The notes under the pieces are model-generated. The model was given only the letters and a program-made list of their open reading frames with translations. It did no database searches and was not told the DNA's origin. This document shows positions 1-5,462 of a stretch of 7,424 nucleotides of DNA, in pieces (the first letter of the stretch is position 1; each line of letters begins with the position of its first letter). Source of the DNA: DATGEP01 sp035310125 (lineage in GTDB: Bacteria > Chloroflexota > Ktedonobacteria > Ktedonobacterales > JADMIN01). The stretch lies in assembly GCA_035310125.1 (NCBI GenBank), contig DATGEP010000231.1:1-7424 (forward strand), read 5' to 3'. The position numbers and the translations under genes are program-made.

Positions 1-962
1 GTCAAAATCGCGCCACCCATGAATGTCGGCGCCCACTGGCCCACAAAGAGGCCGTCGGTGCGGCGTCCGCGGGCGTGAATACCCAACGACGTCAGAATTG
101 ACGCCAGCGAAGCGGCTGCCATGCCATAACTGGCGGCGGCCACGACAAGCGGTGGTTGGATATCCTTGTAGCCGGCAATACGAGAAAAGATACCGTATTC
201 CAGCAACGTTGGCGCCCACTGGCCTACAAACAGCGAATCCTTCTTGCGATTCTGCGACCGCAGCCGCGCGGACGCGACGATACTGCCTGCGGAAAGTGCC
301 GTCAACACCCAGCCTGCGGTCCTCGCAGCGGGCTCAATATGGCTCGCTGGCTTGAGTGGCGGCAGGCTCTCTGCGCGTGCTTTCTCGATGTAGTATGCGG
401 CCGTCCCGCCCCCGACGAGCGCGGCGGCAGGAATCGCGAACTTCCCTAGCATCTCGCCAAGGCCACCCGATGTCCGTGGCTCATCCAGGCCAAGCGACTC
501 CTCGGCGGCCCAGCCACCAGTAAACAGGCGACGGAAATTCCGCAGATCCTCATGGACCTCGCGCTTCGTGGTCTTCGTTGCCTGATCGAGAACCTGCCCG
601 GTCTTACCACCCGGCGGAGTGTATTCCATGCGCAGGCGCACTTCGGTATTGCCTCCGCCAAGCTGACTGAAGCTGACAGTTCCCTGGTTCTGCGGTCCAC
701 TGATGCTGCGCCACGAGACACGGCTATTCGGCTGTTCGTCAATGACCTCGGCATCCCACTCTTGCTTGATACCGAAGATGCGTGCGATCCAATGGTAACG
801 GTTACCGCCAATAGGCTGAACAGACTGCACATTCTCCATGAAATCGGGGAATTGAGTAAACTCTGTCCAGCGAGTGTAAACCTCACCAATCGACGCCGGG
901 ACTTCAATACTATCTTCGAACACCAGACGCCCGCTTGTCGTTTGGTCTACGGGAGTTGTCAT
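1..962 (-). CDS. SRPBCC (START-like) domain protein with C-terminal repeated membrane hairpins, partial
   Basis: The start is ATG at 962-960, with AGGAGG 6 nt upstream. The frame stays open for 320 codons to the left edge, so the C-terminus is missing. Residues about 10-150 look like an SRPBCC / polyketide-cyclase-2 domain: opening strand FEDSIEVPASIGEVYTRWTEF, then FPDFMENVQSV, a WR-containing strand, VRLRMEYTPPGGKTGQ, and a helix ending DLRNFRRLF. This fold binds hydrophobic ligands. The bound ligand cannot be told from sequence. Residues about 172-320 are hydrophobic with Gly/Ala-rich probable membrane helices (about 173-191, 214-231, 272-294). Two copies of LFVGQWAPT, at about residues 244-252 and 305-313, mark a duplicated unit of 61 residues. 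No signal peptide is seen, so the SRPBCC domain is probably cytosolic and tethered to the membrane. It lies 151 bp downstream of the Rieske gene on the same strand and is probably co-transcribed. Fold assignment is fairly sure; function is unknown. Confidence 0.82.
   Translation of the reverse strand, partial: MTTPVDQTTSGRLVFEDSIEVPASIGEVYTRWTEFTQFPDFMENVQSVQPIGGNRYHWIARIFGIKQEWDAEVIDEQPNSRVSWRSISGPQNQGTVSFSQLGGGNTEVRLRMEYTPPGGKTGQVLDQATKTTKREVHEDLRNFRRLFTGGWAAEESLGLDEPRTSGGLGEMLGKFAIPAAALVGGGTAAYYIEKARAESLPPLKPASHIEPAARTAGWVLTALSAGSIVASARLRSQNRKKDSLFVGQWAPTLLEYGIFSRIAGYKDIQPPLVVAAASYGMAAASLASILTSLGIHARGRRTDGLFVGQWAPTFMGGAIL
24..230 (-). repeat. Internal duplication in the SRPBCC protein's membrane region
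   Basis: Positions 24-47 and 207-230 match at about 20 of 24 bases with an offset of 183 bp (61 codons). They encode LFVGQWAPT twice. Around each copy the pattern is the same: a small-residue hydrophobic helix, a basic stretch (RLRSQNRKK or HARGRRT), then [SG]LFVGQWAPT and the start of another hydrophobic segment. This is a tandem duplication of a membrane hairpin within the gene. More copies may exist beyond the left edge. Confidence 0.75.
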
Positions 963-968
963 GCGATT

Positions 969-974
969 CCTCCT
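969..974 (-). promoter_or_regulatory. Ribosome binding site of the SRPBCC gene
   Basis: On the minus strand AGGAGG lies 6 nt before ATG 962-960. It fixes the start and shows that this gene initiates translation independently of the upstream Rieske gene. Confidence 0.8.
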
Positions 975-1113
975 GGCTTTTTGCCTCATCCTCAACGTGC
1001 TCTACTCAACAGAACCCATGTTCCGAGCACGGCATTGATGTGCCGCACGAAGTGTGCCAGCGGTTCCGCAGGCGAACGGCGAAGAACGAAGAAGGAGCCG
1101 CCATCACGCCGCG

Positions 1114-1998
1114 CTACATCTGCGCTGTGCGTTCTGCGCGCACCTCAATCTGGCCATCTCGCACGCGGGTTTCGTACACGGGCTGTGCGAAGGTAGCTGG
1201 ACCATTCACAACGCGACCATCATCCAGCGTGAACGTTGACGCATGCCACGGACACGTCACACACCCATCGCTCAGCTGCCCCTCTTCGAGCGGGCCACCG
1301 AGATGCGAGCACTCGCGGGCAATCGCAAAGACCTGGCCGTGTTGGCGCACCAGCATCAACCGCACATCTCCAACATCCAACGCCTTCATCGCCCCCTCGG
1401 CAAGTGCGCTCTCCGCCAGCACCGGTGTGAAGTCGTTCGGCGGTTGCTGCCCCGGCGCATGGTTGATACCCACCCGCAGATCATAGGCAAGATCACCGCC
1501 GAGATAGCTGGAAAGCGCGACAGCCCCAAAGCCTGCCAGCGCGGCGAGCCTGCCCAGGCCGCGCTTTCCGCGCGCCCGAAGAATAGCCGACGCGCCATAC
1601 AGCGCCAGCGCTCCCGTGTTGAGCAGCGCATGCGCCATTCCCTCGCGCCGCGATTCAGCGTCTGTGTACTGCCACTGCGCCAACCCAGTAGCCGCGGAAG
1701 CCAGCGCGCCGGCAATCCCTATGCACACAGCCGCATCCGCGCCGGGACTGAAGTCATGCCGCCCAGTGAGCGTCTCCACACCATCCAGCGCCAGAGTAAG
1801 AGTCCAGGCGCCAATCGGAATATCGGTCACCATGGGATGCACCGGATGGCCAAGCCAAACGCCATTCAGGAAATCGTCAACCCGCTGCCTGGCCCGGCCG
1901 CCCGTCAGCGCGTTGCTCGTCGCTTTTTGCAGCGTGTCACTCATTGGCTCCAACCACTGCTGCCGGTCAATCACCGTTCGCAACTCTTGCACTGCCAT
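1114..1998 (-). CDS. DUF2231 membrane protein fused to a Rieske [2Fe-2S] domain
   Basis: This 294-aa protein has two parts. Residues about 35-180 are a DUF2231 four-helix membrane domain with the family hallmark HPVHP (51-55) followed by MVTDIPIGAW, helices at about 56-75, 88-108, 122-141 and 150-168, and the closing SYLGGDLAYDLRVGINH. Residues about 188-290 are a Rieske ferredoxin-like domain with C230-x-H232 and C249-x2-H252 separated by 16 residues, which are the expected cluster ligands (CSHLGGPL and CPWH). The protein therefore probably carries electrons at the membrane. Its redox partner is not visible nearby. The frame reaches up to 2064, but ATG 1998-1996 is preferred because AAGGAG lies 9 nt upstream and MAVQEL begins a sensible N-terminus. 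The gene is divergent from the DUF4032 gene and leads into the SRPBCC gene. Domain identity is confident; biological role is not. Confidence 0.92.
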   Translation of the reverse strand: MAVQELRTVIDRQQWLEPMSDTLQKATSNALTGGRARQRVDDFLNGVWLGHPVHPMVTDIPIGAWTLTLALDGVETLTGRHDFSPGADAAVCIGIAGALASAATGLAQWQYTDAESRREGMAHALLNTGALALYGASAILRARGKRGLGRLAALAGFGAVALSSYLGGDLAYDLRVGINHAPGQQPPNDFTPVLAESALAEGAMKALDVGDVRLMLVRQHGQVFAIARECSHLGGPLEEGQLSDGCVTCPWHASTFTLDDGRVVNGPATFAQPVYETRVRDGQIEVRAERTAQM

Positions 1999-2007
1999 CG
2001 TATCGCT

Positions 2008-2013
2008 CTCCTT
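2008..2013 (-). promoter_or_regulatory. Ribosome binding site deciding the Rieske gene start
   Basis: AAGGAG on the minus strand lies 9 nt before ATG 1998-1996. The longer in-frame start at 2064 has no comparable site, so the first 22 codons of the longest frame are probably untranslated. Confidence 0.7.
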
Positions 2014-2041
2014 CTCGCTCACAAACACACCTGCCAGGGCT

Positions 2042-2074
2042 GGCACGACACCCGGTTCCCGCATGTCTCGTGCC
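2042..2074. repeat. Inverted repeat in the divergent intergenic region (candidate operator)
   Basis: GGCACGA (2042-2048) and TCGTGCC (2068-2074) are perfect inverted copies 19 bases apart. The next inner bases, CA and TG, also pair if two bases are bulged. A second small dyad, TGCCA-GGGC-TGGCA (2032-2045), overlaps its left arm. The element sits between the starts of the Rieske gene (1998) and the DUF4032 gene (2136), where a shared regulator could act. A functional role is inference. Confidence 0.35.
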
Positions 2075-2100
2075 GCGTGAGCAGCTGAGCGAGACTACGC

Positions 2101-2129
2101 TTGACACTGACTGCCAGGAGTGCGACAAC
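2101..2129 (+). promoter_or_regulatory. Possible promoter of the DUF4032 gene
   Basis: A perfect -35 hexamer TTGACA is at 2101-2106. A hexamer at 17 bp spacing, GACAAC (2124-2129), matches TATAAT at only 3 of 6 positions. If used, transcription would begin at about 2136, the first base of the ATG, giving a leaderless mRNA. The ATG has no well-placed ribosome site; the only purine-rich stretch, CAGGAG, is 15 nt away, which fits a leaderless start. The poor -10 keeps confidence low. Confidence 0.3.
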
Positions 2130-2135
2130 GCCTGT

Positions 2136-3545
2136 ATGACGCCACGAACACCACACAAGCGCACACGACCTGATGAGCCATACGATGAACAAGTAGTGCA
2201 ATTTACCGCTCCGGCTTCGCTGCGAAAAACAGCGATCCCACGCCGAGATTGGATGCGTCTGCGCGCGCTGCCGTGGGGTCGTCCACTGGAAGAATGGCCC
2301 GAGCACGGAGTCGTGACGCTCACGATCCGCAAAGGAGAGTCACGCCACCCTGTGTTGTTTGTCGAGGCCGGCCGGCGGCGCTACGCCATCAAGGAAACCA
2401 GCCCGGAAGCGGCCCAGCGTGAGATCTACGCGCTCGTTGAGCTCCGGCGTCGCAACTGCCGGGCGCTGGAACCCGTTGGATATACCGTCGTGCGCGGGGA
2501 GCCAGAGCTGGCAGGTGAGGTTGGGGGCCGGCCCGTCTACATCTCAGGCGATACCGGCTATTGTGTCACGCGGCTCGCCGAGCACGTGCTGCCACAGTCC
2601 ATCCTCTACCGCTATCCATTCACTGAGCCAAACAAACGCCTTCTGTGGAACGCCATCGCTGAGCTGCTCCTCGCGCTGCATGAAGCAGGCGTGTATTGGG
2701 GCGATCCCTCGCTGGCAAACGTGTTGATGGATCTGCGCGACCAGCGGCTGACGGCAGTGATGGCTGACGCGGAGACCGCCGAAGTGCTGCATGGGCCGCT
2801 GGAGGAAGGACTGCGCCGCCAGGATCTGGAAAGCTTCACGGAATCGCTGGCGTGGCAGGCGGAAGATATCCGTCTCGCACGCGACCTGCCGGAGGAGCAG
2901 CGGATTGTAACCGAAGCCGATGCAGCGTACGTGCTCTCACGCTACGCCGGATTGCGTGCGGCGCGCCGTCCTCCGTCCGCCGCACGCGCTGGCACCGTCT
3001 TCGCGCGCCTGAGCGAAATCGAGCTGCGCATCCGGCATATCAACGCGTTGGGATACGGCGCGCTGGTATCGAGAACACGCGCGGTGAGCTCCGGACTGAA
3101 GGAGATGGTCGCCACCATCACACCGGGCCACGCGACATCGCTCGACAACGAGGCGACGATCCAGGTGGCGACACTGCGGCCAGGATGGTATATGCGACGA
3201 CTGCGCGTGCTTTTGGGTGTGCGGGTACCGCGCGCCGAGGCGCAACGCATCTACCAGCACATCAACGTCCACAAGTGGCTGTTGAGCGAGCGCGCCGGCC
3301 GGGATGTCGGCACAGACGCAGCAGCGCGCGATTGGTACGAGCACGTTCATCTGCCGCTGCTGGCGTTTCTGGACTCGTACATTCCTGAAGCGGATACGGC
3401 CACCCGCTACCACATCTACGCCGACGTACTCGACGCGATCTGGGCGATGAGCCGGCGTGAGCAGCGCCCGGTCTCCGTCGAAGAAGGCGCTATGGACTAC
3501 GCGCTGGCATCCGCCCGCACCAGGTCCACACTGGCTGCGGAATGA
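2136..3545 (+). CDS. DUF4032 domain protein with kinase-like (InaA-type) fold
   Basis: This 469-aa cytosolic protein has the marks of a protein-kinase-like phosphotransferase. YAIKE (83-87) carries the candidate ATP-anchoring Lys86, and QREIY supplies the helix-C Glu96. VYWGDPSLANVL (187-197) is a catalytic-loop equivalent with Asp190 and Asn195, and ADAETAE has Asp211 in the DFG position. Residues about 285-440 (LSEIELRIRHINALG to WYMRRLRVLLGVRVPRAEAQRIYQHINVHKWLLSE) match what I know of DUF4032. Proteins with this layout are usually annotated as lipopolysaccharide kinase InaA-like; the substrate is not known. The frame extends to 1944, but that extension overlaps the divergent Rieske gene, and ATG 2136 is the only sensible start. 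It ends facing yceI. Kinase activity is inferred from conserved residues; the canonical HxD histidine is replaced by Trp188-Gly189. Confidence 0.85.
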   Translation: MTPRTPHKRTRPDEPYDEQVVQFTAPASLRKTAIPRRDWMRLRALPWGRPLEEWPEHGVVTLTIRKGESRHPVLFVEAGRRRYAIKETSPEAAQREIYALVELRRRNCRALEPVGYTVVRGEPELAGEVGGRPVYISGDTGYCVTRLAEHVLPQSILYRYPFTEPNKRLLWNAIAELLLALHEAGVYWGDPSLANVLMDLRDQRLTAVMADAETAEVLHGPLEEGLRRQDLESFTESLAWQAEDIRLARDLPEEQRIVTEADAAYVLSRYAGLRAARRPPSAARAGTVFARLSEIELRIRHINALGYGALVSRTRAVSSGLKEMVATITPGHATSLDNEATIQVATLRPGWYMRRLRVLLGVRVPRAEAQRIYQHINVHKWLLSERAGRDVGTDAAARDWYEHVHLPLLAFLDSYIPEADTATRYHIYADVLDAIWAMSRREQRPVSVEEGAMDYALASARTRSTLAAE

Positions 3546-3590
3546 GCTACCGTGTCATGCGCGTGGGTGCGCCGCCCGCCCATAAAACGA

Positions 3591-3615
3591 TGGGACAGCC
3601 AGATTGGCTGTCCCA
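3591..3615 (-). terminator. Terminator between convergent DUF4032 and yceI genes
   Basis: TGGGACAGCCA (3591-3601) and TGGCTGTCCCA (3605-3615) form a perfect 11-bp stem with a GAT loop. Reading on the minus strand, the stem is followed by TCGTTTTATG, a short U tract. It lies 46 bases beyond the yceI stop. On the plus strand the tail (CACATATCTTGG) is poor, so it mainly serves yceI but may also stop DUF4032 transcripts. Confidence 0.8.
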
Positions 3616-3660
3616 CACATATCTTGGTATATTTTGTGGCGCTAGCGAATGGAAACCAGG

Positions 3661-4203
3661 TTATGCGTTGGCTGGCGCGGCGGCCGGCTCGAACACCTCG
3701 GCGTCAATCGCAACGGTAATCTTGTCGCTGACAAGCACACCGCCGGTCTCCAGCGCGACGTTCCAGTTGAGACCCCAATCCTTGCGGCTGAACGAGGTGC
3801 GCACCGAGAAACCCATCAGACGCTCGCCACGCATGTTCTTCGTCTCGCCCTCGCGCGTCACTTCCAGCGTCACCGGATGCGAGACACCCTTGATGGTGAG
3901 ATCGCCGGTGACGCGAGCGCTGTCATGACCAGTCAGCTCAACATGAGTGCTCTTATAGGTGATTGTGGGATACTGCTCCACGTCAAAGAAGTCCGGCGAG
4001 CGGAGATGCCCGTCACGCTTCTCATCGCCAGTGGCGACGCTATTCGTATCAATTGTTACGTCCACGACAGAAGCGGCGGGATTCGCCTCGTCAAGATCAA
4101 TTTTGCCAGCGAATTTGGTGAAGCGGCCTTTGACGGTCGTCACCATCATGTGCTTTACCGAGAACTCGATCAGTGAATGCGATTGGTCAATCTCCCAGGC
4201 CAT
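3661..4203 (-). CDS. yceI: YceI-family lipocalin-like protein
   Basis: The 180-aa product matches the YceI family along its whole length. It has the N-terminal WEIDQSHSLIEFSVKHM block, KGRFTKFAG, the IDTNSVATGDEKRDGHLRSP block, FFDVEQYPTITYKS, DLTIKGVSHPVTLEV, and the closing SRKDWGLNWN. YceI proteins form a beta-barrel that binds isoprenoid-like lipids; many are exported. Here there is no signal peptide, so it is probably cytoplasmic. The Ala/Pro-rich tail after about residue 172 is likely disordered. The start at ATG 4203-4201 has AAGGAG 6 nt upstream (4210-4215). It is a single-gene unit with its own promoter and terminator. Family assignment is confident; the ligand and cellular role are not known. 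Confidence 0.95.
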   Translation of the reverse strand: MAWEIDQSHSLIEFSVKHMMVTTVKGRFTKFAGKIDLDEANPAASVVDVTIDTNSVATGDEKRDGHLRSPDFFDVEQYPTITYKSTHVELTGHDSARVTGDLTIKGVSHPVTLEVTREGETKNMRGERLMGFSVRTSFSRKDWGLNWNVALETGGVLVSDKITVAIDAEVFEPAAAPANA

Positions 4204-4290
4204 GGGTTTCTCCTTCAGGCGTTTGTCGCGCTGTGTACAGACTGGATGTTTTCACAGGTCATTGCTTCCATAACAGAAGCAGCTATTAGA

Positions 4291-4319
4291 ATGATAGCAT
4301 GAGGCGCGAGGAATGTCAA
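4291..4319 (-). promoter_or_regulatory. Sigma-70-type promoter of yceI
   Basis: On the minus strand TTGACA (4319-4314) is followed after 17 bp by TATCAT (4296-4291), with TGC just before it as an extended -10. This matches the consensus at 11 of 12 positions. Transcription would begin near 4284, giving a leader of about 80 nt before ATG 4203. Confidence 0.8.
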
Positions 4320-4374
4320 GGGCTAAACCATCCAGCGACGCGGAAGCCGGCGGATTCCGGCACGAACCACAAAA

Positions 4375-4404
4375 AGCGCCCCGGACCTATCCCTCCGGGG
4401 CGCT
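4375..4404 (-). terminator. Rho-independent terminator of the small membrane protein gene
   Basis: AGCGCCCCGGA (4375-4385) and TCCGGGGCGCT (4394-4404) form a perfect 11-bp GC-rich stem with an 8-nt loop. On the minus strand the stem is followed by TTTTGTGG; counting the stem's last base, the T run is five long. It starts 22 bases past the stop of the gene at 4426-4836 and lies upstream of the yceI promoter, insulating yceI. Confidence 0.9.
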
Positions 4405-4425
4405 GCTATGACAACGCGCGGACCG

Positions 4426-4836
4426 TTAAAAATGAATATCGTCGGCCAGAAAGCGTGTCCAGAGCAGGACAATACCCAGTCCACCCATCAACGCGAAGAA
4501 GGCGACGGCGCCCTGGTAGGTGACTTTCTCGAAATCGTCCAGCGGCGGCTTGAACGCATAAAAGAAGACCAGCGCCAGCCATGCGATGGTCGCGGACGCG
4601 GCCATACCGAGCTTCGTCGCCTCAACGGGAGCCTTCCAAAAGAGCTGCACACCCAGCCAGAGCAGCAAGAAGAACCCAATGACGCCATACCTGATCGCGC
4701 CCGCCTGCACGGGATCGAATGGCGTTATCGGGCCGGCCAGGTAGTCGTACTGGAGGAACGGCAGCACGAACGACAGCACAAAGCAGAGCGTCAGCAGGCT
4801 GCTCACCAGCGGCTTCGCGCTTCGAGAAGACGTCAT
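4426..4836 (-). CDS. Small four-helix membrane protein of unknown function
   Basis: This 136-aa protein is not recognised as a named family. It has four strongly hydrophobic segments at about residues 10-30, 48-68, 76-96 and 106-130. The linkers contain PFDPVQAGAIRYG (39-51) and a charged KPPLDDFEKVTYQG loop (97-110), and the tail is ADDIHF. The N-terminus is short and basic (MTSSRSAKP), so an N-in/C-in topology is plausible. The ribosome site is weak: AAAGGA lies 11 nt before ATG 4836-4834. It appears to be a single-gene unit with its own promoter and terminator, which supports its being real. It reads away from the ABC-F gene and their control regions lie back to back. Shared control is possible but unproven. 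Confidence 0.8.
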   Translation of the reverse strand: MTSSRSAKPLVSSLLTLCFVLSFVLPFLQYDYLAGPITPFDPVQAGAIRYGVIGFFLLLWLGVQLFWKAPVEATKLGMAASATIAWLALVFFYAFKPPLDDFEKVTYQGAVAFFALMGGLGIVLLWTRFLADDIHF

Positions 4837-4872
4837 CGCGTCTCAGGTCCTTTCCAGGAGAAGACACTCGCG

Positions 4873-4899
4873 CCGCCGGACCCATGTCGGGCGCGGCGG
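4873..4899 (-). other. Hairpin in the mRNA leader of the small membrane protein gene
   Basis: CCGCCG (4873-4878) pairs with CGGCGG (4894-4899), and CCC (4881-4883) pairs with GGG (4889-4891) inside it, with a 5-nt loop. It falls in the roughly 150-nt leader, 37 bases before the ATG. It has no T run, so it is not a terminator. It may simply reflect high GC. Confidence 0.35.
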
Positions 4900-4985
4900 A
4901 GAAAAGCCCGCCATGTAGACGGGATATATACCGAAATGCGGAAGGGAATACATGCGCATCGTCCACGCCAGTAAGGCGCGAAACA

Positions 4986-5035
4986 GTACTTTCCATTGTA
5001 ATGGGGTCGCTCACACTTTGCAACCGGTACTTTCC
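4986..5035 (-). promoter_or_regulatory. Promoter flanked by direct repeats, for the small membrane protein gene
   Basis: On the minus strand TTGCAA (5023-5018) is followed after 17 bp by TACAAT (5000-4995), a 9-of-12 match to the sigma-70 consensus. Transcription would start near 4988, leaving a leader of about 150 nt. Two exact copies of GGAAAGTAC, at 5035-5027 and 4994-4986, stand in the same orientation 41 bp apart. One is just upstream of the -35; the other abuts the -10 and covers the start point. This looks like an operator pair, but no regulator gene is seen in the window. Confidence 0.6.
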
Positions 5036-5067
5036 GCTCTGAACACCCTGCCGCGCTCCCTCGTCCC

Positions 5068-5097
5068 TTGCCACGCGCTCGCGCGCTATGCTATCAT
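5068..5097 (+). promoter_or_regulatory. Sigma-70-type promoter driving the ABC-F leader
   Basis: TTGCCA (5068-5073) is followed after 18 bp by TATCAT (5092-5097), preceded by TGC as an extended -10. This is a 10-of-12 match. The ten bases ATGCTATCAT are the same as in the yceI promoter. Transcription would start near 5104, about 360 nt before the ABC-F start codon. Confidence 0.7.
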
Positions 5098-5103
5098 CGC
5101 TCT

Positions 5104-5462
5104 GCGGAGGTACACCCTTGAAGAGTGCCTGATTTCCCGGTAGATTCCACGAGCGCATCCACCAGCGGCTGATATGGGCCGTTGGCATAGCGATGGCGAG
5201 CGCGCAGTGGCGTGCCTCGCTTTTCCGCCTGTTCGTGCAGCCCTCATGCTCTGCCGGTGAACTGCCAATCATCCATCCAATCGAAGATGGAGAAGCCTCA
5301 CGGCAGCCGGCACTCGCGGTATATTCCGCTCTTCCAAGCCAAACGCACTACTCCCGCCAGCATGCCTCCCGCGCGTGGTTGCTTCCCCATCCGTACACCG
5401 CTCTCCCTCCGTGGGCGCCTATTCGCGCCCACGAGAGAGCGGAACCCTCACTGGAAGCGCAT
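5104..5462 (+). promoter_or_regulatory. Long leader of the ABC-F gene with candidate leader ORFs and hairpins
   Basis: This stretch of about 360 nt has no conserved gene. At its 5' end GGAGG (5106-5110) precedes a TTG (5118) that opens a four-codon frame ending in TGA at 5130, and a GTG (5125) that opens 15 codons ending at 5172. An ATG at 5174 opens a 28-codon frame ending at 5260. Inside that frame GCGAG (5196-5200) and CTCGC (5216-5220), with inner CGC/GCG, form a hairpin followed by TTTT (5221-5224), a weak terminator-like element. GCGG-TATATT-CCGC (5316-5329) is another dyad. A larger hairpin (5398-5442) ends just before the ABC-F ribosome site. Long leaders with short ORFs that sense stalled ribosomes are known for several ABC-F resistance genes; that this is one is inference. 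Confidence 0.45.
5398..5442 (+). other. Strong hairpin just upstream of the ABC-F ribosome site
   Basis: CCGCTCTC (5398-5405) pairs perfectly with GAGAGCGG (5435-5442), and GTGGGCGC (5411-5418) pairs with GCGCCCAC (5425-5432), leaving a 6-nt loop and one asymmetric internal loop. No T run follows, so it is not an intrinsic terminator. It ends 10 nt before the weak ribosome site GGAAG (5453-5457) and could affect access to it. Confidence 0.65.

Noticed and set aside
1030..1045. Small hairpin CGGCA-TTGATG-TGCCG between the Rieske and SRPBCC genes
   Set aside because: Only five base pairs and no T run, so neither a terminator nor a convincing regulatory element; nothing else was seen in the 151-bp gap.
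552..1196. A 214-codon plus-strand frame opposite the SRPBCC gene
   Set aside because: Overlaps a better supported minus-strand gene with a strong ribosome site, and the translation has no recognisable domain.
1243..2088. A 281-codon plus-strand frame opposite the Rieske gene
   Set aside because: It is antisense to a gene with clear DUF2231 and Rieske motifs; its translation is Arg/Pro/His-rich with no domain, as expected for a GC-rich shadow frame.
1944..2135. A 64-residue N-terminal extension of the DUF4032 protein
   Set aside because: It would overlap the start of the divergent Rieske gene and its composition differs from the rest; ATG 2136 gives a normal family start.
4622..5272. A 216-codon minus-strand frame spanning the region upstream of the small membrane protein
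   Set aside because: It overlaps the real membrane protein gene in another frame and crosses both divergent promoters; its translation shows no domain.
5193..5462. A 90-residue N-terminal extension of the ABC-F protein from ATG 5193
   Set aside because: No ribosome site precedes 5193, the extension is low in family character and rich in Pro/Ser/His, and the family normally begins at the MLLTARDITK position.
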